Assembly (NCBI RefSeq): GCF_006974105.1
Contig: NZ_CP036282.1
Coordinates: forward strand, 3,844,001 to 3,908,000
From: Rhodoferax aquaticus
GTDB lineage: Bacteria; Pseudomonadota; Gammaproteobacteria; Burkholderiales; Burkholderiaceae_C
DNA: 64,000 nucleotides
Reading direction: 5' to 3'
Shown: positions 17,803-26,613 of the stretch, in pieces
Position numbering within the stretch: position 1 is the first letter of the stretch
How the letters are laid out: each line of letters begins with the position of its first letter
The notes under the pieces: model-generated
Told to the model about the DNA's origin: nothing
What the model saw: the letters and a program-made list of their open reading frames with translations, nothing else
The model's database searches: none
Made by a program: the position numbers and the translations under genes

Positions 17803-17981
17803 TGCTCACGCACGTCCAGCAAGGGTAAACCCTAGATTTAACTTGTACGCATACGACCACTTTTGCGTGCCGCACGTGAACAAGTCTGCGTCGTTCCAAG
17901 CAAAGTTTCCAAGGGCCAAACTGCCAAAGTAGGGTGGTGTCATAGCGTTGCTAAACCCCACTCATTCACTTGGAACTGGCC

Positions 17982-18923
17982 ATGAAACTCAAACTCGCTC
18001 TGCTCAGTGTTGCTGCCGCAGTATTTTCTCTTAGTACGTCTTTGGCGCATGCCGAAGACGCCAGCTGTAAAACCGTGCGCTTTGCCGACGTCGGCTGGAG
18101 CGACATTGCAGCTACGACAGGGCTGGCCTCTGTGGTGCTAGAAGGTTTAGGCTACAAGCCTACCGTGACCATTGCCTCCGTACCCATCACATTTGCTGGC
18201 ATCAAGTCCAAGCAAATCGATGCGTTTTTGGGCTACTGGAATCCCAGCATGACGCCCATGATTGAGCCTTTCGTCAAAGCGGGCCAGATCAAGGTGTTGG
18301 ACCAGCCCAATTTGGTAGGCGCCAAGTACACCTTGGCAGTTCCCGCCTACCTGTACGACAAAGGCCTCAAAACCTTTGCCGACATCTCCAAGTTCCAAAA
18401 AGAGCTGGACGGCAAGATCTACGGCATTGAGCCAGGCAACGACGGCAATGCATTGATCGCCGACATGATCAAGAAGAACGACTTCAACCTCAAGAGCTTC
18501 AAGATGGTGGAGTCATCAGAAGCCGGCATGTTGGCCGAGGTGATGCGCGCCGCCAAGAGCAACAAGCCCATCGTCTTCTTGGGCTGGGAACCCCACCCCA
18601 TGAACGTGCAAGTCAAGATGAAATACTTGGAAGGTGGCGACGCCGTGTTTGGGCCTAACCTGGGCGAAGCCAAGGTGTTTACCGCAGTGCCTCCCAGCTA
18701 CGAAGCACGCTGCCCCAACGTCGCCACTTTCTTGAAGAACCTGCAGTTCTCGCTCGCGATGGAAAACACCGTCATGCTGTCCATCATGGACAAAGCCAAG
18801 CCCAACGCTGCTGCCAAGGCCTACCTCAAGAAGAACCCTGGCGTGATTGACGCTTGGCTCAAAGGCGTGAAAACCTTTGGTGGCCAAGACGGTTTGCCCG
18901 CCGTTCAAGCTGCGCTGAAGTAA
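17982..18923 (+). CDS. proX: Periplasmic choline/glycine betaine-binding protein
   Basis: This 313-residue OpuAC-type binding protein carries a Sec signal peptide that ends at AHA (residues 22-24). Ligand-box aromatics resemble ChoX of Sinorhizobium: W39 with D41 (VGWSD), W86 (GYWNP), Y116 and W202 (LGWEP), plus the loop PGNDGN near 151. Cysteines at 29 and near 244 could form the disulfide known in ChoX. Choline is therefore as likely a ligand as betaine, which fits with betA and betB downstream. The ATG at 17982 is preferred to an upstream TTG because it starts the signal peptide (MKLKLALL). Confidence 0.9.
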   Translation: MKLKLALLSVAAAVFSLSTSLAHAEDASCKTVRFADVGWSDIAATTGLASVVLEGLGYKPTVTIASVPITFAGIKSKQIDAFLGYWNPSMTPMIEPFVKAGQIKVLDQPNLVGAKYTLAVPAYLYDKGLKTFADISKFQKELDGKIYGIEPGNDGNALIADMIKKNDFNLKSFKMVESSEAGMLAEVMRAAKSNKPIVFLGWEPHPMNVQVKMKYLEGGDAVFGPNLGEAKVFTAVPPSYEARCPNVATFLKNLQFSLAMENTVMLSIMDKAKPNAAAKAYLKKNPGVIDAWLKGVKTFGGQDGLPAVQAALK

Positions 18924-19044
18924 CCCGCCCCCTGGGCTCACACCTCCCACGCAGCCGTTCTTGCGCTGCGCGGGGTGGGCTTGCTTACGCTCGCCCTCGT
19001 GGGCCCATCCTGATCTCCGTACCGACTTCTTCCGCCTTTCGCCC

Positions 19045-19905
19045 ATGACCACAGACACCGCCACCCATTACTGCCTGAACCTGGCCTGCGGCAGCGCGCG
19101 CGGGCAGGTTGCAGCGGTCTCCCAACTGCTGGACGCACATGGCGCCTACATTGAGCAATTTTCAGTGTTTGATGACCACACCACCGAGCGCTTTTACGTG
19201 CGCGGCGTGTTCAGCCTGCGCACCGAGGTGCAAGAACTGCGGCACGCGTTTGGCGCACTGGCCCACACCTTTCCCGCCGCGCAGTGGCAGGTGCATGACC
19301 TGGCGGAGCCCACCAAGGTGCTCATCATGGTGTCCAAGTTTGACCACTGCCTGCGCGAGCTGATTGCCCAGTGGCGCCGTGGTGAGCTCAAGATGAACAT
19401 TGTGGGTATTGTGTCCAACCACCCCGACTTGGCCAACATTGCCCACGCCGAAGGCTTGCCCTACCACCACCTCCCCATCACCGCAGACACCAAGCCCGCA
19501 CAAGAAGCCAAGCTGGAGCGCCTGATTGCCGACACGGGCGCAGAATTTGTAGTGCTGGCGCGCTATATGCAAGTGCTGAGCGAAGACCTGTGCCAGCGCT
19601 TGCATGGCCGGGTCATCAACATCCACCATTCGTTCTTGCCCGGTTTCAAAGGGGGCCGCCCCTACCAGCAAGCCTTTGACCGTGGCGTCAAGCTCATAGG
19701 CGCAACCGCCCACTTTGCCACCACCGATTTGGACGAAGGCCCCATCATTGAACAGTCCGTCGAGCGCGTAGACCATGCGGACACGCCGCAGCACCTGTCC
19801 CAAGCGGGGCGCTTGGTCGAGAGCTTGGTGCTCTCCCGTGCTTTGCGTTTTGTGCTGGAGCGCCGTGTCTTCATCAATGGCATGAAAACGGTGGTGCTGC
19901 GCTGA
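19045..19905 (+). CDS. purU: Formyltetrahydrofolate deformylase
   Basis: The enzyme hydrolyses 10-formyl-THF to formate and THF. The 286-residue protein has an N-terminal ACT domain (about 8-85) and a formyltransferase domain with the signature INIHHSFLPGFKGG near 191 and the following GATAHF near 215. Each sarcosine and dimethylglycine demethylation loads one-carbon units on folate, and PurU recycles it; purU accompanies sox genes in Pseudomonas. The ATG at 19045 gives the normal family length; an in-frame TTG farther upstream does not. The 121-base gap before it holds only a GC-rich imperfect hairpin. Confidence 0.93.
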   Translation: MTTDTATHYCLNLACGSARGQVAAVSQLLDAHGAYIEQFSVFDDHTTERFYVRGVFSLRTEVQELRHAFGALAHTFPAAQWQVHDLAEPTKVLIMVSKFDHCLRELIAQWRRGELKMNIVGIVSNHPDLANIAHAEGLPYHHLPITADTKPAQEAKLERLIADTGAEFVVLARYMQVLSEDLCQRLHGRVINIHHSFLPGFKGGRPYQQAFDRGVKLIGATAHFATTDLDEGPIIEQSVERVDHADTPQHLSQAGRLVESLVLSRALRFVLERRVFINGMKTVVLR

Positions 19906-19928
19906 GCTTTGACTGCAAAATATCTTCT

Positions 19929-21389
19929 ATGACCGACACACTCATCCCCAGCTTCATCAACGGCCGCGCAGTCCATGGGCGCGGCGCACGCTTTGACACC
20001 GTCAACCCCGCCACTGGCGCCGTCATCGGTGGTGTGCACGACTGCATTGAGGCCGATGTACAAGACGCCATTGCGGCCGCACAGAGCGGCTTTGCACTCT
20101 GGTCCGCCATGACGGGCACCGAGCGCGGCCGCATCTTGCAACGTGCGGTGCAGCTGCTGCGCCAACGCAATGACGAACTCGCTGCGCTAGAGGTCCAAGA
20201 CACCGGCAAACCCTGGCAAGAAGCCCAGGTGGTAGACGTCGCCAGCGGCGCGGACTGCATTGAGTACTTTGCAGGCGCTGCCGCCACCTTGGCCGGGGCG
20301 CAGTATCCCTTGAAGAACGCATTCGCCTACACCCGCCGCGAACCGCTGGGCATTTGCGTTGGCATTGGTGCGTGGAACTACCCCATCCAGATTGCCTGCT
20401 GGAAGTCCGCCCCCGCGCTGGCAGCCGGTAATGCCATGATCTTCAAGCCGTCTGAACTCACTCCCATGACCGCCGTAAAACTGGCCGAGGTGTATCTGGA
20501 AGCTGGCGTGCCACCGGGCGTGTTTCAGGTCTTGCAAGGGCGTGGTTCTACGGGCGCGCTTTTGGCGGCCCACCCCGATGTGGCCAAAGTGTCGGTCACG
20601 GGTTCGGTGCCGACCGGTAAGCGCGTCATGGCCAGCGCCGCCAACACACTCAAGCGGGTGACCATGGAGCTGGGCGGCAAGTCCCCCTTGGTGATTTTTG
20701 ACGACGCCGACCTGGAGCAAGCGGTCACGGCCTCCATGATGGCCAACTTCTACACCCAGGGCGAGATCTGCACCAATGGCACCCGCGTGTTTGTGCAGCG
20801 CGGTGTCATCGACCAGTTCTTGGCACGGCTTACCGAGCGCACCAAGCTGTTGCGCATTGGCGACCCCATGGACCCTGTGACTGAAGTGGGCGCCCTCATC
20901 TCTAGCGCGCACAAAGAAAAAGTGCTGGGCTACATCCAAATTGGTCTGGCGGAAGGCGCCACCTTGCTGTGCGGCGGCACGGCAGCACAAGTGCCTGGTT
21001 TTGAACAAGGCAACTTTGTAGCGCCCACCATTTTTAGCAACTGCACTGATGGCATGCGCATCGTGCAAGAAGAAATCTTTGGGCCCGTCATGTCGGTCTT
21101 GGTGTTTGACGACGAAGCCGAAGTCATTACCCGCGCCAACAACACCCGCTTTGGCTTGGCCGCTGGCGTATTCACCCGCGACAGCGCGCGCGGCCACCGC
21201 ATGGCGGCGGCGTTTAAGGCCGGTATTTGCTGGATCAACAACTACAACATCACGCCCATTGAAATGCCCTTTGGCGGCGCTGGCGAATCGGGCATTGGCC
21301 ACGAAAACAGCATGGTGGCCATGGAGCACTACACCCAACTCAAAACTGTCTATGTGGAACTGGGCCAAGTGGCCTGCGGCTACCGCTAA
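19929..21389 (+). CDS. betB: Betaine aldehyde dehydrogenase
   Basis: This NAD(P)-dependent aldehyde dehydrogenase oxidises betaine aldehyde to glycine betaine. At 486 residues it matches BetB length. The Rossmann loop is GSVPTGKRV near 226, the general-base Glu lies in MELGGKSPL near 247, and the catalytic cysteine is C281 in GEICTNGTRVFV. The GIGAWNYPIQ segment near 140 is typical of the BetB branch. It is followed 6 bases later by betA. No betI repressor gene is in the window. Confidence 0.94.
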   Translation: MTDTLIPSFINGRAVHGRGARFDTVNPATGAVIGGVHDCIEADVQDAIAAAQSGFALWSAMTGTERGRILQRAVQLLRQRNDELAALEVQDTGKPWQEAQVVDVASGADCIEYFAGAAATLAGAQYPLKNAFAYTRREPLGICVGIGAWNYPIQIACWKSAPALAAGNAMIFKPSELTPMTAVKLAEVYLEAGVPPGVFQVLQGRGSTGALLAAHPDVAKVSVTGSVPTGKRVMASAANTLKRVTMELGGKSPLVIFDDADLEQAVTASMMANFYTQGEICTNGTRVFVQRGVIDQFLARLTERTKLLRIGDPMDPVTEVGALISSAHKEKVLGYIQIGLAEGATLLCGGTAAQVPGFEQGNFVAPTIFSNCTDGMRIVQEEIFGPVMSVLVFDDEAEVITRANNTRFGLAAGVFTRDSARGHRMAAAFKAGICWINNYNITPIEMPFGGAGESGIGHENSMVAMEHYTQLKTVYVELGQVACGYR

Positions 21390-21395
21390 AACGCT

Positions 21396-23066
21396 ATGGC
21401 AACTGAAAACTTTGACTACATCATCGTAGGCGCCGGCTCGGCGGGCTGCGTGCTGGCCAACCGCCTGACCGAAGACCCCAATGTCACGGTCTTGGTCCTG
21501 GAAGCAGGCCCGGGTGACCGCAGCATTTTCATCCACATGCCCTCGGCATTTGCCTACCCGCTGGCCAACGACAAGTTCAACTGGTTCTACCACTCAGAGC
21601 CCGAGCCGTTTATGAACCAGCGCGCCATGTACTGCCCGCGTGGCCGGGTGCTGGGTGGCTCGTCATCCATCAACGGCATGGTGTACATCCGCGGCCATGC
21701 ACTGGACTATGACGGCTGGGCCAGCCACGCCGGGCTAGAGCACTGGTCTTACGCCGACTGCCTGCCCTACTTTCGCAAAGCCGAAACCCGCGCAAAAGGG
21801 GGCGACGCTTACCGAGGCAACGACGGCCCGCTGCACGTATCCACCGGCGCCTGCAAAAACCCGCTCTACACAGCCTTCATCCAAGCCGGACAACAAGCGG
21901 GCTATGCCTACACCGAAGACATGAACGGCTTCCGCCAGGAAGGTCTGGGCCCCATGGACATGACGGTGCACAAGGGCAGGCGCTGGAGCACGGCCATGGC
22001 CTACCTGCGCCCCGCTATGCAGCGCCCCAACTTGCATGTGCGCACCCGTGCCTTGGTCACACGCGTGGTCACCGAGTCCAGCAACAAAGCCCCCAAGGCG
22101 GTGGGCGTGGAAGTGGTGAACGGCAGCACGCTGGACGTGCTGCGTGCCAACCGCGAGGTGATCTTGTGTGGTGGCGCTATCAACTCGCCGCAAATTTTGC
22201 AGCTCTCCGGCATTGGCAACCCTGACGAGTTGCGCAGCCTGGGCCTGCCCGTGGTGGCGGCCTTGCCGGGTGTGGGTGAAAACCTGCAAGACCATTTGGA
22301 AACCTATGTGCAGTACGCCTGCAAAGAGCCCATCACCTTGTACAGCGCCATGAACCCTTGGGCCAAGCTCAAGATCGGCGTGGAGTGGATGCTCAAGGGC
22401 ACGGGCCTGGGTGCGACCAACCACTTTGAGTCGGGTGGATTCATTCGCAGCGATGCCGGTGTCAAGCACCCCGACCTGCAGTACCACTTTTTGCCCATGG
22501 CCATCAGCTACGACGGCAGTGCACCGGCCAGCTTTCACGGCTTTCAGGCCCACGTGGGGCCTATGCGCCCCACCAGCAAAGGCTTTGTCAAACTCAAGAG
22601 CGCCAACCCCAAGGACGCGCCACGCATCTTGTTCAACTACATGGGCACCGAGCAAGACCGCAAAGAGATGCGCGCGGGCGTGCGCCTGACCCGGGAGATT
22701 TTTGAACAGGCCGCGTTTGACCGATTCCGTGGCGAGGCTGTTTCGCCTACCGCCAAGGTGCAAACCGATGACGAGATTGACGCCCACATCCGTGAGCACG
22801 CTGAGAGCGCCTTGCACCCCTCCTGCACCTGCCGCATGGGCACCGATGACATGGCGGTGACCGACGGCAGCGGACGCGTGCATGGCGTGAGCAACCTGCG
22901 GGTGGTGGATGCGTCCATCATGCCCGATGTGGTGAGCGGCAACCTCAATGCGCCCACCATCATGCTGGCCGAGAAAATGGCGGACATCATTCTCGGCCGC
23001 CCCAGCCTGCCACGCTCTGACGCCCCTTTCTTTGTGCACCCGGCTTACCAAACGGCGCAGCGCTAG
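21396..23066 (+). CDS. betA: Choline dehydrogenase
   Basis: This FAD-dependent GMC oxidoreductase oxidises choline to betaine aldehyde (and further) at the inner membrane. The 556-residue protein has the N-terminal FAD loop IIVGAGSAGCVLANRL, GMC signature 1 GRVLGGSSSINGMVYIRG near 83, signature 2 GAINSPQILQLSGIG near 263, and the C-terminal active-site region ALHPSCTCRMG near 469 with VVDASIMP near 500. Length and motifs match BetA. It ends the catabolic run; a hairpin follows downstream. Confidence 0.94.
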   Translation: MATENFDYIIVGAGSAGCVLANRLTEDPNVTVLVLEAGPGDRSIFIHMPSAFAYPLANDKFNWFYHSEPEPFMNQRAMYCPRGRVLGGSSSINGMVYIRGHALDYDGWASHAGLEHWSYADCLPYFRKAETRAKGGDAYRGNDGPLHVSTGACKNPLYTAFIQAGQQAGYAYTEDMNGFRQEGLGPMDMTVHKGRRWSTAMAYLRPAMQRPNLHVRTRALVTRVVTESSNKAPKAVGVEVVNGSTLDVLRANREVILCGGAINSPQILQLSGIGNPDELRSLGLPVVAALPGVGENLQDHLETYVQYACKEPITLYSAMNPWAKLKIGVEWMLKGTGLGATNHFESGGFIRSDAGVKHPDLQYHFLPMAISYDGSAPASFHGFQAHVGPMRPTSKGFVKLKSANPKDAPRILFNYMGTEQDRKEMRAGVRLTREIFEQAAFDRFRGEAVSPTAKVQTDDEIDAHIREHAESALHPSCTCRMGTDDMAVTDGSGRVHGVSNLRVVDASIMPDVVSGNLNAPTIMLAEKMADIILGRPSLPRSDAPFFVHPAYQTAQR

Positions 23067-23092
23067 CCGACAAGCGGTTACTCCTGTTTTTG

Positions 23093-23105
23093 TAGCTGCT
23101 TGCGC
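23093..23105 (+). repeat. Dispersed 13-base repeat copy
   Basis: TAGCTGCTTGCGC lies 27 bases after betA. It matches the copy at 17799-17811 at 11 of 13 positions and is preceded by a T-run, as that copy is. See the finding on the repeat family. Confidence 0.5.
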
Positions 23106-23190
23106 TTTAACCACGGGCGCGTAGGCCATTTTTCCACAAAAACTGCGCCAAGCTCTCCGCAGAGCTAGCGTCCGTGCGTCAAGGCATAGG

Positions 23191-23213
23191 GCCGTGGTAC
23201 GCGTTGCCACGGC
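23191..23213. other. GC-rich hairpin between betA and the next gene
   Basis: GCCGTGG (23191-23197) and CCACGGC (23207-23213) form a perfect 7-base-pair stem with a 9-base loop. There is no T-run after it, so it is at best a weak terminator; it could also be an operator. The 230-base gap holds no gene. Confidence 0.3.
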
Positions 23214-23296
23214 TTCACAATTCCAACGCACAATGGCGGCTTGAAGCCCCCTACCGCCGGGCTGCTTACACTTGGAGCTCCCTCCACCCAACCAGC

Positions 23297-24319
23297 ATGG
23301 CCAACAACACCCCTAACCCCACCTACGGCGCAGACACCTCCGGCCTGATTTACGGGTTTCAGTTCAACCCCGACGGGCATGCGGTGGCGCTTGACGCGGC
23401 AGCCGCCCTGCGCTGGCTGAACTCGGAGCAAGTCGCCAGCCAAGGCGGCTTTGTGTGGCTGCACTTCAATATGGCCCACGCGTCTACCGAGAAGTGGCTG
23501 CGCGAGAACCTGCAGCTCTCTGGCGTGTTTCATGAGTCGCTCAAAGACGGCTCACGCTCTACCCGCGTGGAGCTGGACGACGACACCCTGGTGGCCGTGG
23601 TGAACGATGTGCACTACGACTTTGCGTTTGAGCCCTCTGACATCTCCACATTGTGGCTGTCGGTGGGCCGGAACTTGGTGGTCAGCGCGCGGCTGCAACC
23701 GCTGCGCTCTATTGACCGGCTGCGTGACGCTGTGCGCAAAGGCGCTACCGTGCGCTCCTCGGTGGCACTCTTGGTGCACCTGATGCATGACCAAGGCGAT
23801 GTGCTGGTGGACATTGTGCGCGGCACCACAGCCCGTGTGGATGGCATTGAAGACAAGCTGTTGGCCGGCCGGCTAGAGACCAAGCGGGCCGACCTCGGCT
23901 CGCTGCGCCGTTTGCTGGTGCGCCTGCAGCGACTGCTGGCACCCGAGCCTGCTGCCCTGTTTCGCCTGCTGCGCAAGCCCCCGGCGTGGATACAAGAAGA
24001 AGACCTGGAAGACCTGCGCCAATCTACCGAAGAGTTCAACGTAGCCTTGAGCGACATGGCCGCCCTGCAAGAGCGCATCAAGCTGCTGCAAGAAGAGATT
24101 GCCGGACGCGTGGCCGAGGCCAATAACCGCAGCCTGTTTGTGCTGACCATCGTGACCGTGTTAGCGCTGCCCATCAACATCATTGCGGGCCTCTTGGGCA
24201 TGAACGTGGGTGGCGTCCCATTTAACGAACACCCGCACGGGTTTTGGATTGTGATCGCCATCATCGTGACCTTTACCGCCATTGCCGCTTGGATTGCGTT
24301 TCGCAAGACCAAAGAGTAG
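23297..24319 (+). CDS. CorA/ZntB-family divalent cation transporter
   Basis: In this 340-residue protein the N-terminal 270 residues form a cytoplasmic alpha/beta funnel with a long helical stalk (EEDLEDLRQ, LQEEIAGRVAEANNRS). Two transmembrane segments follow at about 278-298 and 312-332, with the family pore motif GMN (LLGMNVGGVP near 298) between them. The GMNVGGVP form and the length resemble ZntB (zinc transport) more than magnesium CorA. ATG 23297 is chosen because longer starts run into the repeat-bearing gap. The precise metal is unknown. Confidence 0.85.
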   Translation: MANNTPNPTYGADTSGLIYGFQFNPDGHAVALDAAAALRWLNSEQVASQGGFVWLHFNMAHASTEKWLRENLQLSGVFHESLKDGSRSTRVELDDDTLVAVVNDVHYDFAFEPSDISTLWLSVGRNLVVSARLQPLRSIDRLRDAVRKGATVRSSVALLVHLMHDQGDVLVDIVRGTTARVDGIEDKLLAGRLETKRADLGSLRRLLVRLQRLLAPEPAALFRLLRKPPAWIQEEDLEDLRQSTEEFNVALSDMAALQERIKLLQEEIAGRVAEANNRSLFVLTIVTVLALPINIIAGLLGMNVGGVPFNEHPHGFWIVIAIIVTFTAIAAWIAFRKTKE

Positions 24320-24340
24320 CCAAGCACCCGCCAATGCACC

Positions 24341-25099
24341 ATGCACCCACTCGCCACTGAACTCGCCCGCCTCTACGCCCCTGAGCCCACCACTGCACAG
24401 CCCAACTTCGCCTTGGTGTCGGAGCGCGGCTTGGTGCGAACCATGGTGCTTGCCCTGGGCCGTCCCGCAGACTGGTCGCTGATGTCCACCGTATGGCGTG
24501 GCGTGCAAACGGATCTGGAACTGCCCGCACCCGCCATTGCGGTATCGGGCAGAGACAGCTACCAGCTCTGGTTCTCGCTGGCAGAGGCGGTGAGCGCGGA
24601 GCAGGCACACCGTTTTATGCAGGCCTTGCGCATGCGCTACTTGCCCGAGGTCAAGCCCGAGCGCGTCCGCTGCTGGCCCATGCCAGCCAGCTCAGGTGAG
24701 CTGCTTTGGACCCATGCGGACCAGGTGCCTGCCGTACAAAGCGACACCGGCAATTGGTCAGCCTTTGTGACCCCCGACTTGGCACCCGTGCTGGCCGACG
24801 AGCCCTGGCTGGACATGACACCTACGCCCGATGCGCAAGCCCAAGTGCTCAGCCGCTTGCGCAGCATTCCGGCGGCTGTTTTTCAAACGGCTTGCGACTC
24901 GCTGCAGGGCGCTGTTCCATCGGCCCCACCTCAAGCTGCACTATCGGCACTTAGCGCCTCAGCCACGCCGCCCACCGAAGCCGCGATCACGCACTATGAC
25001 ACGCACGCCCAAGAAGCGAGGCGCTTTCTATGGGGCGTGATGCAGGACACCACCGTGGACTTGCGCTTGCGTATTGAGGCCGCCAAGGCCTTGTTGTAG
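24341..25099 (+). CDS. Conserved hypothetical protein
   Basis: The 252-residue soluble protein lies 21 bases after the cation transporter and is probably cotranscribed. I do not recognise a named family. It has a mixed alpha/beta N-terminal half (RTMVLALGR near 29; GRDSYQLWFSLAEAVS near 69), a low-complexity Ala/Ser/Pro linker near 190-212, and an amphipathic C-terminal helix that ends in LRIEAAKALL. No signal peptide, membrane segment or Cys motif is visible. The start ATG at 24341 gives the longest sensible frame. Confidence 0.7.
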   Translation: MHPLATELARLYAPEPTTAQPNFALVSERGLVRTMVLALGRPADWSLMSTVWRGVQTDLELPAPAIAVSGRDSYQLWFSLAEAVSAEQAHRFMQALRMRYLPEVKPERVRCWPMPASSGELLWTHADQVPAVQSDTGNWSAFVTPDLAPVLADEPWLDMTPTPDAQAQVLSRLRSIPAAVFQTACDSLQGAVPSAPPQAALSALSASATPPTEAAITHYDTHAQEARRFLWGVMQDTTVDLRLRIEAAKALL

Positions 25100-25137
25100 T
25101 TGGGCCCCGTCCAACAGGGTGCATGCGTTGTACGCCT

Positions 25138-26352
25138 TCACTTCGCAGGCGCAGCGCCCTCATCGTCAACCGCCTTCTGAACATCGCGGTAGAACGCATC
25201 GCGTGCTACGATAGCGACCTTGTCTCTGGCGCCGCCAGCCCAATTGGCGTTGGACACGATGACGAGCTTGCGTTTGGGGTCAATAAAAATGCCTTGCCCA
25301 AAAATACCCCGGGCGGAGTAGCTGCCGTCATCAAAAGTCCACCATTGGTACCCATAGCCACGGCCCGGTTCACCAATGTCGGTGCGCTTGGTAGTGGCCT
25401 CCGCCCACCAGCCATCGGGCACGATGCTTTTGCCATTGACCATGCCACCATTCAAGATGAACTGGCCCATGCGGGCGTAATCACGCGGGGCGGCTTGCAC
25501 GCAGCAGCCACCAATCTCTTGGCCAGTTTTGCTCAAGATCCAGGTGGCCTGCTGCTCCATGCCCGCGGGGCCCCACACTTTTTCAGCGAGGTAAGTGGCC
25601 AAAGGCTTTTTGGTGGCTTGCTGCACCAAGGTGCCCACCAAGTTGGTTTCACCCGTGCTGTAAAGCCAGCGTGTGCCTGCAGGCACGTCGCGCGGCAGGG
25701 TCCGCATATAGCTCACCAATGCGTCCACGCCATCGGTGGGTTTGTGGTTGTTGAACTTGGCGACGTCGGAGTTGGGATCGGCGTAGTCTTCGTTCCACTT
25801 GACGCCAGAGGTCATGGTGAGCAGTTGGCGCACGCTCACGTCGTCATAGGCAGAGCCCTTGAGGTCAGGGATGTAGAGGCTTACCTTGTCGTCCAAGCTT
25901 TTGATGTACCCATCTTTCACCGCGGCCCCAACCAAGGTGGACGTAAATGACTTGGCCACCGAGAAGCTGGTCCAACGGCCATCGCCGTCAAAGCCCAGAC
26001 CGTAGCGCTCCATGCGCAGCTTGCCATCGTGCACCACCAGCAGTGCAGCCATGCGCTGGCCCGCCATGTAGGCATCCACATCGGTAGGTAGTTTCAACGG
26101 TGCCCCTGCAGGCAAAGGTGAAGGGTTGCCGCTTGCGGGCACCACATGCACCTTGGCCAAGATAGGTAGGCGGTCCAAGGCGCGAAACGCCGCATCGCGC
26201 TGCGGCTGGGTCCAAAACAACAAATCGCGGTTGGTCGGCACGGTGGCCAACAAACCGCGTGTTTCTTTGTCCAAGCTCAACCAGCCGCCAACAGCGGCAA
26301 CGCCCACAAGAACCAAGGTGCCGAGCACCACTTTTTTCACATTCAACACCAT
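25138..26352 (-). CDS. Membrane-anchored serine hydrolase, beta-lactamase/6-aminohexanoate-dimer hydrolase family
   Basis: The 404-residue protein has an N-terminal hydrophobic anchor (about 6-26) and a class C beta-lactamase-fold domain. The nucleophile motif S-x-x-K is in SFSVAKSFTS near 130, the second motif Y-x-T/S is YSTGETN near 231, and the third is probably in the GIFGQGIF segment near 349. Such enzymes are usually esterases, amidases or peptidases rather than true beta-lactamases. The ATG at 26352 is chosen because AAGGAG lies 3-8 bases upstream. It is transcribed divergently from the hybrid kinase; the 261-base gap between them holds only weak promoter-like hexamers. Confidence 0.85.
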   Translation of the reverse strand: MVLNVKKVVLGTLVLVGVAAVGGWLSLDKETRGLLATVPTNRDLLFWTQPQRDAAFRALDRLPILAKVHVVPASGNPSPLPAGAPLKLPTDVDAYMAGQRMAALLVVHDGKLRMERYGLGFDGDGRWTSFSVAKSFTSTLVGAAVKDGYIKSLDDKVSLYIPDLKGSAYDDVSVRQLLTMTSGVKWNEDYADPNSDVAKFNNHKPTDGVDALVSYMRTLPRDVPAGTRWLYSTGETNLVGTLVQQATKKPLATYLAEKVWGPAGMEQQATWILSKTGQEIGGCCVQAAPRDYARMGQFILNGGMVNGKSIVPDGWWAEATTKRTDIGEPGRGYGYQWWTFDDGSYSARGIFGQGIFIDPKRKLVIVSNANWAGGARDKVAIVARDAFYRDVQKAVDDEGAAPAK

Positions 26353-26613
26353 TCTCCTTGCGCTGTTAACAACGTGCAGACTCGTGGGGTACCATGGGTC
26401 CGCAGCCAAGGGCTGCCAGATGACCCAGCGTCAAACATCTGCAATGAAGCCGTGAGTATTGCAGGCCTTACGTCCGCCCCGTCTGCAGAGAAACCCTTGC
26501 TCACAGATAAGGAATGCATTAAAAGCGCCGGTGAATCCCACAGGCACAAAAGCTACACCTTTTGCACAAGCTCTTGTAACATGGACTTCCCATTTCCTGA
26601 CCGAGAGGTGCAC

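Noticed and set aside
21735..23291. 518-codon - frame opposite betA, and a similar 468-codon frame opposite betB
   Set aside because: His/Ala/Gly-rich shadows of well-conserved dehydrogenases with no start signal.
25123..25950. 275-codon + frame opposite the serine hydrolase
   Set aside because: The - strand has S-x-x-K and Y-x-T motifs and a ribosome binding site; the + frame is a shadow.
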